Part shown: piece by piece, positions 44,744-56,099 of the stretch
Layout: every line of letters begins with the position of its first letter
Numbering within the stretch: position 1 is the first letter of the stretch
DNA from: Sialis fuliginosa
Taxonomy: Eukaryota; Arthropoda; Insecta; Megaloptera; Sialidae
Assembly: GCA_961205875.1 (NCBI GenBank)
Contig: OY540812.1
Coordinates: 28,467,098-28,531,097 of the forward strand
Direction of reading: 5' to 3'
Length of the DNA stretch: 64,000 bases
Notes under the pieces: generated by a model
What the model was told of the DNA's origin: nothing
Database searches by the model: none
What the model saw: only the letters and a program-made list of their open reading frames with translations
Translations under genes and position numbers: made by a program

Positions 44744-45010
44744 TCAAGATTTCCTTTGGTCCATTATATTCATTATAACTCTAATATGATCTTCAACATC
44801 CACCTCTGAACAAAACCGAATAAAAAGGCGATGTCGTTGTGAATGGCCTCGGACAGAATCGTTATTGTTACCGGGTTTTGTTGTTAATAGCTGGACGTTT
44901 TCTGTTAATGGTCGAATACGATCTAAGCCGCTTACTTTTTTACACACATATTCGATTGTTACTATCGACCAAATTACATTAATTGATTTTTTTCGATGTG
45001 CAATTGAATT
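44744..45010 (-). CDS. Unrecognised open frame, possibly a coding exon
   Basis: On the minus strand an open frame of at least 85 codons runs from upstream of 45000 to a stop at 44744. It reads through WSIVTIEYVCKKVSGLDRIR, then PLTENVQLLTTKPGNNNDSV, RGHSQRHRLFIRFCSEVDVE and DHIRVIMNIMDQRKS. Composition is balanced, with many charged residues, more protein-like than most AT-driven frames here. No ATG starts it nearby. An exon starting after one of the AG sites around 45040-45050 (actaaag|tcgat) would fit, but the tract is poor. No AATAAA closely follows the stop. I do not recognise a family. It may be a host exon or a decayed element ORF. Confidence 0.35.
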   Translation of the reverse strand, partial: NSIAHRKKSINVIWSIVTIEYVCKKVSGLDRIRPLTENVQLLTTKPGNNNDSVRGHSQRHRLFIRFCSEVDVEDHIRVIMNIMDQRKS

Positions 45011-45319
45011 TGTTAATGTTGTAGCACATTTCAGATAATCGACTTTAGTTTTACAAATTTTAATTTTGATAATATGGGAACGGTTTTTATTTAATTAAAT
45101 TCATAAAGGAATATTATTACTACAGATGTAGTAAAACTTCTCTAAACCGATTAGCTATGGTTGCTAAATGAAAATTATCGCATATGGTGGTCTTTTTGCG
45201 CGAAAAAAATGTATTTGAAACATATCTGGCAAAAAATTGGATGTTACAACAAAAAATGACGTATACAATTTTTGTGTAGCATGCGTCGTTCTTAAAATAT
45301 TTGAAAAAAGTAGTGTGTG

Positions 45320-45545
45320 CGTCAACCGTGCGCTTATGTGGATAATTAAAGTGTAACTTTTTTTCCATTAATCATTCAAATGAAATAAATAAAGATAATT
45401 TGACGCATAAACCGTATACAAAACACGTAGCTTGACATCCATCTTTTTTTATACATATACACATCGCTCTCACGCGCATGCACAATCTCCTTAGCGATTC
45501 ATCTTGAAAACCTGTCGATTTTAAAACATTCGAGGTCATTCTAGT
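45320..45545 (-). repeat. Partial copy of the tgaagtgaaac MITE family
   Basis: ataaaccgtatacaaaacac, gtagcttgacatccatcttt and cgctctcacgcgcatgcaca match the 39081-39445 copy in reverse. The expected agaagttt end is replaced by gcgtcaaccgtgcgcttatg, so parts are rearranged. Confidence 0.55.
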
Positions 45546-45552
45546 ACAAGAG

Positions 45553-45982
45553 CTGATGACATATTTTTCTGCCCCATCTGTGCACTAGGCAGACTTACGG
45601 AAATCGTTTATTCATGTGTTGTACATCATGGGAAAAATAGTCCCAACCCCCACACCCGAGGATAAAGGGGTTTAATTCCTTATTGAACATGTAAAGAAAA
45701 AGTGCATTTTTGCCCCATGTGAGCACTAATAAAATCACCACAGGGAGTTAGTTTATGAAAAGTTAGATAGTAAAAGTACAATGGGCAGACGTGTAGGGTG
45801 GGGATAAGGGGCAGGCAGACGCACTCAAAAATGCTATTTTTGACATGTTCACTAAGGAATTAAACCCCTTTATCACCGGGTATGGTGGTTGGGACTATTT
45901 TTCCCATGATGTACAACACATGAATAAACGATTTCCGTAAGTCTGCCTAGTGCACAGATGGGGCAGAAAAATATGTCATCAG
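45553..45982. mobile_element. Foldback element, 430 bp, with 139-bp arms
   Basis: The left arm starts ctgatgacatatttttctgc (cccatctgtgcactaggcag) and the right arm ends ctgcctagtgcacagatggg, gcagaaaaatatgtcatcag. The arms are 139 bp each and the outer ~95 bp look identical, with only a few mismatches inside. agtaca occurs just outside both ends, but does not form a clean duplication. The 153-bp centre has no coding capacity. High arm identity suggests recent insertion or gene conversion between arms. Confidence 0.85.
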
Positions 45983-47929
45983 TACAATTCAATAGTTTGA
46001 TTCAAAAAGTTTAATTTCACAGAAAATATTTTATTTTATTGAAGAAGTTTTCTTCAATCTTTCTAATTCAAAAAAAAATTAAGTATGTTACATTATACCC
46101 CCCTCAACTACCCTCCACCCCACCCCCTAAGCCTTCATACGTAATACTTGAACGCCCCCTTATACCAAAAATAGTCAAGTATGGTTTTGGTCATCAACGT
46201 TTTAGTCATAATAACATTTCTTTCTCTGCGAGCGAGAAGTTAATAATAAATAATCATTGTATACAAATTCCTACTTTTTAGCCTGCACAGCCTAAATTAT
46301 AATACAATGTATTATAGTTAATTATTTAGGTTACAAAAATAAAAGTTCTACAAAAACCTTTATTGTTAATCAAAGACAACTCCATTATTAAGGTATTTCT
46401 CGGGGAGAAACAAGGTACGCTATATGTTAGAAAAGGAAAAAAAAGTGTACATAAAATCAAGATAGCCGTGGTATAAAATTTGGCAACGTTTTTTCTATTG
46501 CGCATGCGCGACTTATGTATTCCCAATGACAGCTACATATTATTTAATGTTTTGATGTGATAACGTGTACTGTTATTTGCAGCTGAATTTGTTATATATT
46601 ATAAGTTTATAATTAAGAAATGGCTTTTATTATTTTTATTATTCCTTAAAATTAAAAGAACAATATATTCAGCACGTACGATTTTTAAGGATGTATTGGA
46701 TGTATTTCAAAATGCTACCAAATACATGAAAATTGGTTGGAATGTTCCCATTAGCATTCTTATGCAATAGACAAAATATTAAATTGATTCACTAAGCCGT
46801 TTAGGAATTATATTGATTTAAATTTAACATGTGTTCTTATGGGAAACTGATATTTTTCGGCATTTTTTAGGTAAAACACATTGATAAAATGCTACCGATT
46901 TTCTAATTTTTTTAGGGAGTGTAGTATTTGATTAGTTGAACAATTATGCAAAATATCATATGTTTTCACTAAACCGTTTCCGAGAAATAAATTATAATAC
47001 AACAAAATTTTAAATTTCCCGCTCTACGATTGTTATGCATGTAAATTTGATAACAATGTAAACAAAGTATTTTTTGAAAAAACGATTATAAAAGATCTTT
47101 GTTTTTTATAATTAGGTCATATATTATGTTTCTTATAGAGAATTAAAGAAAAATTTAGTACATAGTGCAATTAAAAGTGCATAAATAATAAAATATCAAG
47201 ATATTCTATTAGTGTTTGACAGCAATATTTACCAACCTGAAAATGACAATAGCGTTGTGAAAACTGATAATTAGAATGTGAAATATTTATGTTAATAATG
47301 ATAAATAACAATAATTGTTATATTTATAACACAGGATTGCGTATTTTTAATAATTATATAAACTATATTTATTAATTTGCAGCTATAAATAACGTAAATT
47401 ATGTTTAAAATATATTTTTGTTAGGTTCAATTTGCCGTATAGTCAGTGTCAAAATAATAAACTATCTTTATTAGAATTTGTATAAATTTAACAAAATAGT
47501 CATTGGAGAGGAAAAATTAGCTTCATATATGTAAGTTAACGACTCTAGTTATAACTTGTATTATTTATAACATCTATTACGATATTTATAACGTAGATAT
47601 TTGTATATTTCAAAATTTAGCTACTTTTGTATCTGATTGTCCGTCCATATAACCCTTAAATACCGCGGCAATTGTCAATACTTTGCGGCGTTGTCATAGC
47701 TAGTACCGTGATATTTTTTATCAGAAAATAAGTTTTTATTTTACTTATAACTTAAAAACGGGGTGGTGAAAATACTTGAGATTTTTTATATAAACTCCAA
47801 TTATATTAATTTAGTTTCCCTGAAAATTTCATAAATTTCTTGATCTTCCTTCACATAAAATTATTTACTTTTTCATTGAAAATCCGCTTAAAATATCGTA
47901 ATCCCTATACTCGCAATGTTAAATTTTTG
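45983..47929. other. AT-rich noncoding DNA, no gene seen
   Basis: 46090-46160 is C-rich (ccccctcaactaccctccac). 46495-46510 has a gcgcatgcgc palindrome. 46640-47060 includes fairly ordinary mixed-composition sequence (gtatttcaaaatgctaccaa) without a coding frame. No element ends recognised. Confidence 0.4.
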
Positions 47930-48560
47930 ATTTTATTTTGACGATATCTTCGTTCACAGATGGTCAATCATTTTAAGATTTTGAATAGAGCTTCTAATAA
48001 CCTTTTTTTAGTTTTTTACAAAATTTGAACTTACTCTTGAATCTTTTAATTTTTCCGAGAAATACCTTAACAATTTATTAAAACAATAACAATTAAAGAT
48101 AGCAGGTCCAAATTTTCAGTACTACTTTTCACTGTACTACAAAACGTTTATTTTCCAGGGGTATTAACTTAAAAAAACGCTAAATTTTATTAGTCATTAT
48201 AGCTTAAAAAAGTGTGTTTTCAGCTATTTTTTTTCACTGGATAAACAAATGATCTATTTTTTATTTTTTCAAAATGGAGGTTGTAGGGAATTTTATAGCG
48301 AGCAACTTTTATTTGAAACTTTTTTTGTATAATACTTATTTAGATCAATATTTAGCAAAAATCAAAAAATCTAACGGATTTTGTAATTAAGCCATGGTTA
48401 ACCCATGACGCGGAGAACCAAAATCGAAGCAAACGTAGTGTATTATTCTAAACCACTTTTGTAACAAATCCTGTGAGTAGCAAAACTGTATCTAAAAAAA
48501 ACTTGTTTTAGCCTCAATAGCTTGGGCTATTCATGTATTTTCAAAAATATAAATAAAATC
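47930..48560. repeat. Dispersed repeat shared with 10.3 kb and 56.1-56.9 kb
   Basis: 47930-48065 matches 10275-10440. 48278-48365 (ggaggttgtagggaatttta, tagcgagcaac) matches 56120-56190. 48466-48500 (aacaaatcctgtgagtagca) matches 56755-56790. The order is the same as at 56 kb, so two diverged copies of one longer element are likely. No coding frame. Confidence 0.55.
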
Positions 48561-48860
48561 TGTATTTGTGTATCGGCCACCCCTGTTACTCTAATTCTAT
48601 TCTTTCAACGCGCTACGGCTATACGAAAATCCATTTAATCGCTTGCTTCTTCCTCGACCTGTTTCTTGCGTTCTATTAATGTCTGTTTTCACTTGTGAGT
48701 GTTGGAGGTTTTAGGTCGTTTCGGTTCAGACGTTGCCCATATTCACTTAAATTAAAATACTTGTGATTGATCATTCCAATACACTAATGCTCTTTTCCGG
48801 AAAAAAAAGTTTTTCTCTTATTAGTAGTATTTTTCATTGTTATTCGTTTCTTTTTCTTGT
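48561..48860. other. Slightly GC-richer unique DNA, no gene recognised
   Basis: atcggccacccctgttactc, caacgcgctacggctatacg and ttcctcgacctgtttcttgc stand out from the surrounding AT-rich DNA. Reading frames on both strands are short and without motif. Confidence 0.35.
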
Positions 48861-48869
48861 TATTATAAA

Positions 48870-49035
48870 TTGTATGCACGGGTTTCGTACAAGATAAGAC
48901 GATAGTCAGATAAGTCTCGTCTCGGTCTCGAATTTACGAATCTTGTTTTGCAAAAATTGAAGTTAACTCGTCTCGTACACGTGACTGAGAAAAAATCAAG
49001 ACCGAGATTGAAGTTTTTCTTGGTATCGCGTGAAT
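48870..49035. repeat. GAGACGAGA-type repeat fragment
   Basis: tcgtacaagataagacgata, gtctcgtctcggtctcgaat and aactcgtctcgtacacgtga. The minus-strand frame 48863-49084 lies over it and is incidental. Confidence 0.6.
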
Positions 49036-49350
49036 TCTTTAAAAACAAGCTTGGGGTGGGGTGAGACCCTTTAGGTCCACACAATCAACTTCCCAACACA
49101 GTATGATTATAAATACTTGAATACTGATTATTTATTGTTTCCGTATAGTACCTATATGTGAATATTTTTTTAATATTTATATGAAAAATTTCAAAGGAAT
49201 TGGTCAGAAATAAAACTCACCTTTGTATTATGAATATTAGTTTTCTAATAGTTAATAATAATGTCAATAATATAACACATATTTTTAGAATAACTAATTT
49301 GACAATTAGAATTAAATTGCATTTGTTTTATAAAACGTAACTAGTCTGAC

Positions 49351-49518
49351 CTTAGACAAAGAAAGGTAAAGGACAAATAACACATTACCTAGCGTTGTTA
49401 CCCTATCGCACCACGAGTCATTGGCGTATCATTCAGATTTTAAAATAAATATCAATTGTTTTGAATTATAAAATTAATTAATAATAAATGTTTTATATTG
49501 TCTATAAAAGTATTTCAC
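49351..49518. repeat. Half of a hAT-like MITE, cut by a retroelement tail
   Basis: cttagacaaagaaaggtaaa, ggacaaataacacattacct, agcgttgttaccctatcgca and attcagattttaaaataaat match the left half of 51234-51632 almost base for base. Homology ends at agtatttca, where the retroelement tail begins. Confidence 0.75.
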
Positions 49519-50000
49519 CCCTTCTATGGCTGTTTAGGTACGTATAACAAAAAAAATACTGAAATACATTTTTCATTATTTGTATTGTAGAATATTTATG
49601 CTAAGTTTTAAGTAAATCCGACCAAAAAAAAACTTTACATCCCATTTTACCTCCTTAGGGGTTGATTTAACAAAAAAAATACTGAAATACATTTTTCGTT
49701 ATTTGTATTGTAGAATATTTATGCTAAGTTTCATGTAAATCCGACCAAAAATAACGTTACACCCCTTTTTACCCCCTTAGGGGTTGAATTTCGAAAAATT
49801 ATTTTTTTCAGATCATATTTACGTTAATACGCTTCGATTGGCACCCCCACGAAGTCAATAGCTTTTTTCATTTGCGAGATTTCGTGAACGTAAAAAATGA
49901 CATGACATACATACATACACAAACACAAACAAAAATGAGCTGTCTGAAAAAGTAACAACCAGCAGACATTATACGTTATGAAGAAGAAGAAGAAGTAATT
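49519..50000 (+). mobile_element. Retroelement 3' tail with a 123-bp tandem duplication
   Basis: aacaaaaaaaatactgaaat through cttaggggttg occurs twice in tandem, starting at 49546 and 49669 (123-bp period), with few differences. Then cacccccacgaagtcaatag, gcgagatttcgtgaacgtaa, and a (GAA)n run (gaagaagaagaagaag) at the end. Such a simple-repeat 3' end suggests a 5'-truncated non-LTR retroelement or SINE. A related piece lies inverted at 2560-2760. Confidence 0.55.
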
Positions 50001-50387
50001 ATTTATAAATTAAAGGATTTATAAGGAATGTTCAAAATAAGACCAATAAATAAGAAAAATATTTATTTATTATTGTTAACGAATTCCATGAGAATAAATA
50101 AAAAATCTTATTATTAAAGAAGTTAATGTTATGTAGGTACTTCCTTATTTCTATAAGCTATATAAATGAAATGATTTTGAAATAATGTGTAATTACGCGT
50201 GAGTATATGGCTAATACAATTTTATGATTTGACATAACTTGCTCACATTTTGCTAGTCGTGCATTTAAAACTTTGATAAGGGTCAATTAAAGATAATTGA
50301 GGTCTTTAAACCCTACATAATTAAGGTTTTAATTCATTAAAACAATTCGTGAATTTAAATTGCATATATTTTTGGCGGAGAAATGTA

Positions 50388-50650
50388 TACAGGATGGCCG
50401 ATTTTAAATGACCATCCCTAATAACTTTTTAAGGTGAGGTGCTATCAAAAAACATTTCAGATAAAAGTTGCACAATTTAGAGAGGGACATCGATGCACTA
50501 TGGTGAATTTTTTTAAGGTGGCGGATTCAAGGATATTTTAAGGTCAACTCCATTTTTTCAAATAGGAACGCCATATTTTTAAAGTAGATTCTTGTACTAC
50601 ATGAAAAAATGAGTAAGTTTTATCTGAAACATTTTTTCATAAAAATGCAA
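50388..50650. repeat. MITE fragment related to 34160-34516
   Basis: acaggatggccgattttaaa-tgacc at the left, then ggcggattcaaggatatttt-aaggtcaac and aaataggaacgccatattt. The ordering parallels gtggccttcaaggatatttg-aaggttaac and aaataggaacctatag in the 34-kb MITE. The right end was not found. Confidence 0.5.
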
Positions 50651-51175
50651 CCTATATAGCATAATAAGTTCAGATTTCAAAAAATCGTGTAAAGAACAAA
50701 CATTAAATAAATAAAAATAACAGAATTTCTATTTTAGAGCAAATTAAATAAATCCGGGTGCGTATAATTTCTAATAACAAAACTCAGAATTGAATTCTGC
50801 TTTTGGTTAATCAAATTCAGGAACTCAGGGGAAGTAAACAATACACACAATGTTACAATAACAAAAGAAATCTATCAAGTGATAAATTCGTTAACGTAGA
50901 CTCTCTTTGTCTAATACTGAATTCAACTCACAAAAGATAAAACGTAAATTTTTATTTTATTGTCAGTATTCAATGTCTCTTCTGCCATAAAAGATAGAAA
51001 AACATAGTTCGAATTTATCATAAAATGTATTTTACTTTACCTTCTTCGAGTTCACGTGTCAGTCTTTTTTACGAAATCGTCTGAAATTTTACCGAAAAGT
51101 CTCGTCGAGAGCCTCAGTTTTAAAAGATGAGTAAAGATTTAATTTTAAACGAAAAATTAGTGTAAAATATACAAA
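50651..51175. other. AT-rich noncoding DNA with a GAGACGAGA scrap
   Basis: 51050-51128 (gttcacgtgtcagtcttttt, aagtctcgtcgagagcctca) is a diverged piece of the GAGACGAGA family. Nothing else recognised. Confidence 0.45.
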
Positions 51176-51857
51176 TACTTGTTGACCGCGACTTCATCCG
51201 CGTGGATTTTAGGTTAGGTGATACAGATTTATGCTTAGACAAGGAAAGATAAAGGACAAATAACACATTACCTAGCGTTGTTACCATATCGCACCACGGA
51301 TCATTGGCGTATCATTCAGATTTTAAAATAAAAATCAATTGTTTTGAATTATAAAACTAATTAATAAAAAAATGTTTTATATTGAGTTTAAAAGTATTTC
51401 AGTGATAATTGATTAACAGAGAAATGTCTATTTGGAACTATCATCTCTCATACATACTAAATTCAATTGTAATTTAAAGCATATTTGCATATTATAAATT
51501 TTCAACTGACGCCTCTGGGATAATATGTGGTTTTGACAATTGAAAAAAGATGGCCGCCGAGAAATTTTGGTAACACTTTCATATACGGGTTGGCATTGGT
51601 TGTTATGTATCCATAGTCTTTCCTAATCTAAGGATTTATGTTATGATAGTCGATAAAACAGGTTTTTAGTTCTGCATTATCACTACGCCAAAAAATTATG
51701 ACATATCGCGCGTACAAAAGTACACGCCCAATTTTTTTATATAATCAGAATGTAAGCAATCTACCTGCCAAATTTCATCAAGATCGATTCAGCAGTTTAG
51801 CCGCGGAAAGGTAACAAACAGACAGAGACACTTTCGCATTTGTAATATTAATATGGA
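51176..51857 (-). mobile_element. Helitron-like element interrupted by a hAT-like MITE
   Basis: On the minus strand it starts A|TCCATATTAATATTACAAAT with gtctctgtctgtttgttacc behind it and ends in the decayed hairpin ccacgcggatgaagtcgcgg. The interior (aatttggcaggtagattgct, tatcgactatcataacat) resembles 25641-25947. The MITE at 51234-51632 splits it, leaving about 280 bp of Helitron sequence. Confidence 0.78.
51234..51632. mobile_element. hAT-like MITE, 399 bp, exact 8-bp target duplication gatttatg
   Basis: Ends cttagacaaggaaagataaa and the inverted partner of catagtctttcctaatctaag (cttagattaggaaagactat). The flanks are exact copies of gatttatg (51226-51233, 51633-51640). This is the best copy of a family also seen at 11.4, 14.2, 36.9-37.8, 49.35 and 54.4 kb. 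No transposase is present. Confidence 0.9.
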
Positions 51858-51903
51858 TTCATTAAAAAATAATATAATAGTAGTAACGTGAAAATATAAA
51901 TAA

Positions 51904-52770
51904 CTAGCTGGGCCCACGCGGCTTCGCTCGCGTGGACTACGGAATTATTGTTTAGGATTTAAAAAATATAAAGTTGAATTAATTACAAACACGATTAGTT
52001 ATTAATGTAATAAAAACCAAATAACACTTAAATTACCTACCTAACAAAAACGAATCAGAACAAAAAGTAAAAATAATTTTTGTTCTATTTTAATTTAAAA
52101 GTTAATTATTGAAAACAAAATAAACAATTGACAATCAATAGAATATCGGCCTGTTCTGCCCAGCGTGTTGGCACGTTCCCTCGCCGCTCCCCGCGCACGG
52201 TCACAATCGCGCGAATAATATGTTCCAATATGTATATTTCGATACTTTCTAAATTATACGACCAAATTGGATGCTGTAAATGGCAAATTATATCTACATT
52301 AAGTACTTATGACGATGAAATCATTTATTTTGATAAGGATTAATGTTTTGCAGGTCATAAGTCCATGTGAACAGAACCCAAATATTTTATGTTTTCTTTG
52401 TAACATAAAAGCAGTCATTGTGGCTTAAATATAAAAGTTAGACATATCGTGTCGTGGACTTTATTGTAGAACTTTTGATTCTACACAATTCTTTAATACA
52501 TTATTTTGTTCTATATTGAACGGTTTAGGCAGCGTATTACAAAACAGCGCGCCGACGGCAAAATTTTTTCCGACTTGATTTACTATTATCGTCACTGCTT
52601 AGTTGTTATGTTACCTAACGTAAAAAAATATAGCCTATAACCTGGCCAGTGAACGTACCAATGAATTAAAAAATAAACCACGTAAATCGGATAAGTGGTT
52701 CTCGAGTGATAAGGTAACTAACGGACAGACAGACAGACAGGCAGACGTTGAGCTTTATATATATTAAGGA
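51904..52770 (-). mobile_element. Non-autonomous Helitron, 867 bp
   Basis: On the minus strand it starts A|TCCTTAATATATATAAAGCT, has a run of gtctgtctgtctgtccg, and ends with the hairpin ccacgcgagcgaagccgcgt then gggcccagCTAG|T. It is an inverted partner of 16519-17383 over its whole length. It lies only 46 bp from the Helitron at 51176-51857. The plus-strand frame 52128-52343 is incidental. Confidence 0.9.
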
Positions 52771-52964
52771 TGAATAGCGTCAACTTAATTGTGTGTAAAC
52801 ATCAAAATTTATTAAAGAGAAAAGTAAATACAAGCTTTCGGTTCACAAAATTATCGTCAGGCAGGAATAAAAATTTTAATTTTTTTTTTTTTTTCTCTTA
52901 TTTTTATTCCTTCCAAATGCCAATAATTTTGAAAATCGGTAGCTTTCATTTACTTTTCTTTTCA

Positions 52965-53040
52965 ATAAATTCTGGACGAGACCGAGACGAGATCACTTCA
53001 TTTTTTACGAGACGTAAGCTAGTAGTGTTTCCAGTTCAAA
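52965..53040. repeat. GAGACGAGA-type repeat fragment
   Basis: attctggacgagaccgagac, gagatcacttcattttttac and gagacgtaagctagtagtg. Short piece without ends. Confidence 0.5.
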
Positions 53041-53073
53041 AGTACATATAATATGTGGTATTTTTTTATCATG

Positions 53074-53389
53074 ATTTAGGTGCGTCATAATGTTACCTAT
53101 CAATTTTCCAGTTATAAATTTATCTAAATTAATCTAAATTTACTATTTTGCATTCATACAATTTTTTTGTTTATAATTACATAATTACGCTTTGGGCACT
53201 TGTAGTTTTATAATTATACGAATTACCATTAATAATAAAATTATGTAATTATTATATAAACAAAAAACGTATGAATGCAAAAAAAATGTATGGATTAATT
53301 TATATAAATTTATAGCTGGAAAATTGTTAGACCCGCAGGTTCAAACTTTGTGTAGTGAATTTGTAGATAACATTATGACGCACCTAAAT
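53074..53389. mobile_element. Palindromic MITE, 316 bp
   Basis: Left atttaggtgcgtcataatgt-tacc and right aacattatgacgcacctaaat are inverted ends. Further inward tgcattcatacaattttttt / cgtatgaatgcaaaaaaaat and caattttccagttataaatt / aaatttatagctggaaaatt also pair. An unpaired gacccgcaggttcaaacttt lies in the right arm. Confidence 0.8.
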
Positions 53390-54355
53390 GCTTAAAAAAT
53401 CGGGCTGGGCAGTTTTTTTTTTTAAATGAACGATTATTATAATTATTAAGTAACAATCTTTTTTACATTTTGCGATCATTTTTTATCTATCCCCACTGTG
53501 CCCCGGAGGGGATGTGATTCATGAATTTCTAAATATATATACACGGGCAAAAGCTTGTATATAATAAGGACCTAAGTGCTATTACATGTAAAGCTAGTAG
53601 ATAGTAAATTTGGATCAAGCATAAAATATATAAGAAAAATGTATTTTTACATGGTTTATCGTTGTACGAACAAGGGTGCAAATATATCTTCCTATAAACT
53701 ATACTTAAATTTTACACTATGTGGTTTCATATCACAAAAGGGACTGTTTTGAGTCAACCGAAACAATATATTTAATTTCAAAGATGGTGAAAATTAATAC
53801 ATTAGACAAGACTTATAATTTTAAATGAGACCGTTTTAATTTTCAATGCCGGGAACACAATTGGTATTTGGTATAAAATTGAAATCTTGGGTTTCTTCTT
53901 AACTAAAATATGAACGCCGTTCATTATATATTATTATTACTCGCTAGTGCATATTAATTTCGAAACATATAATTAAAATGTCTTAATTATTGTATTTATT
54001 TTGAGCAATTACTAATAGGGAGCACTCAGCAGTAATGAGGGTGGTTAGAAGCGACAATTTTACGATGTCATCATATAATTAGAATCATGAAACAAATCAT
54101 TGTAACCCTGAAATTAACCATTAATAAATTAGAAAGAAGACAATTTCATCAAATTCTTCACAAATGACCACGCACAAAATTAATGAAATTTTATTTTTAC
54201 TTAAAATTTTTTGTAACATGGAGAAGTGATAGTTCAAAGTGTTGTAATGAGCGCAACCTACGAAAACACATAATTTTATTTTTTTGTATCTTTATCTCCT
54301 AAAGAATCAACTTTTAGAAAACGTTGTAATGAGTAAAAAGTGCTTAGATTTTTAT
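53390..54355. other. AT-rich noncoding DNA, no gene seen
   Basis: ccccactgtgccccggaggg at 53491 is locally GC-rich. No exon or element ends recognised. Confidence 0.45.
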
Positions 54356-54359
54356 GTAG

Positions 54360-54665
54360 GTTGTTTACGAAACTGTTACCAAAACATGATGGCGGTCATC
54401 TTTTCTCAAATATCATTTTCAATATTGTATACCTCCCATACTTGCTTTAAATTACAATTGAATTTAATCTATAAGAGAGATGTTGGTTCCAAATAGACAG
54501 TTTCTCTGTTAATAAATTATCATTTAAATACTGTTGAAGTCAGTATAAAACATTTATTATTAATTCATTGTATAGTTCCAAACAATTGATATTTATTTGA
54601 AAATATGAATGATCTACGCCGATGACTTGATGGAATGATTTTTCTGGAGAACAATGGTAACACAA
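54360..54665 (+). repeat. hAT-like MITE copy, ends decayed
   Basis: ttaccaaaacatgatggcgg, tgctttaaattacaattgaa, ttccaaatagacagtttctc and caattgatatttatttgaaa follow the complete element at 51234-51632 read in reverse. The plus-strand frame at 54284-54496 is incidental. Confidence 0.65.
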
Positions 54666-54774
54666 CTAAGTAGCATGTTATGAGTCATACAGTATTTTCC
54701 AAGTTGATAAAACCATAAGAAATTTAACATTGGATGAATTGTGCCCGGTATTATAAAAAAATGCTTGATGCACA

Positions 54775-54870
54775 GATGTAGCGAATGAAATCGTACATAT
54801 GATAACCTTGACGCATACGCGATAAGTACAATCAGTGACTTAAAATAAGTACTACCAAGTGTACTCTCAT
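54775..54870. repeat. Dispersed repeat shared with 13.5 kb
   Basis: gcgaatgaaatcgtacatat, gataaccttgacgcatacgc and cagtgacttaaaataagtac match 13515-13600. Confidence 0.55.
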
Positions 54871-56095
54871 AAAATGCATAGCATTTACATTTTTATACAT
54901 TTATTACCACTGCTTTAAAATATCAAGCAAAATTTGCTTTAGTACTCAAACAAATTCTTTATAATAACGGGCATTAGAAATGTTGTGGTAGCCTTTGTAC
55001 AAATATAAAGACGTGCCATTGGTGCATTTTGAAATGCCGCCTGGAAACAATCTAATAAATTTTAAACTAAGCTCCCATGACAGATATTTTGAAAGGTACT
55101 CAAGTTGAAAACAAAATACTATTTACTAATTTAAAATTTACTAGTTTATTTTGAGGCGACATATTTGTACAAAAGCTACTACAACACTTCTAATTCACCC
55201 AATGTTAAATTTCCTATAGCATAATCAACTTGGAATACACTGTATATCTTTCTTTGTCTATGAAAGTAATACTGCAAAAATCTTTTATGCAGACAAAACA
55301 GTGCAGTTTATTTAATCAACTTACATTTGAATAATATAATACAAAGACTGCACCCAATAAAAAGTGAATATAAAAATGTAATTTCTCTATAAAATAAAAA
55401 CAACGAATTTTTCACTTTGGTAAGTTTCTTTACCTTCATTCACCAAGTCCATTGATGTCACACTAAAGAGATATTCTTGCTAATACAAAAGGATACATCA
55501 TCCGATCCGTGTTCACAAATCAAACTTCCTGTTCGCTATCTCTCTCTCTCACACACACACACACACGAAACCCACTGTCAATCAAGTGGAAATAATCAGA
55601 CACCGTATCCCTGAACTTTACAGGGAAGGACTGACCGCTGAAACCTTGCAAAGCACTTTCACTAACAATCAAGTTTCAGGAACAATACCAGATTGGTTTA
55701 AATTAAACAATAAAAGTTAGGACCTTTTATTTTTCATTAAAATATATGTTAACTTTTGTAGAACTCATTAAAAATTGATTTGTGCTCTTTATTTTTAGAA
55801 AGAATAAATAAAGTGTTTGTTCGATGAAAAGTCATATAGTCCGATTTTGATAAATTTCCGTTTATTGCACCATAATATTGTCTAAACCTTATATTAGGAA
55901 TATTCATGGATTCATAAAAAGCCACCTAAACTGTTACCAAAACTTGATGTTCCATTTTTTCCAAATCTCAAATTTAATGTTAGAACAGTGAATCCAGCGT
56001 AAAAAAATGGCAACTGTGCATTTTGGGGTTCGTATGGGGGCCAGCCATGAGCCTTTTGGCTGCCAACTTGAAAAAAGGATGTATTTCTTTTAATT
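54871..56095. other. Noncoding DNA; microsatellite and a GC-richer stretch
   Basis: A (TC)n(AC)n microsatellite lies at about 55539-55566. The flanking 55430-55700 is more balanced in composition (ccactgtcaatcaagtggaa, caccgtatccctgaacttta) but no coding frame or splice-site pair was found. Confidence 0.4.
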
Positions 56096-56099
56096 ATAT

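Noticed and set aside
49970..49996. (GAA)n and elsewhere (GTCT)n and (AC)n runs as CRISPR-like or regulatory arrays
   Set aside because: They are ordinary microsatellites tied to repeat ends; no spaced direct repeats of CRISPR type were seen.
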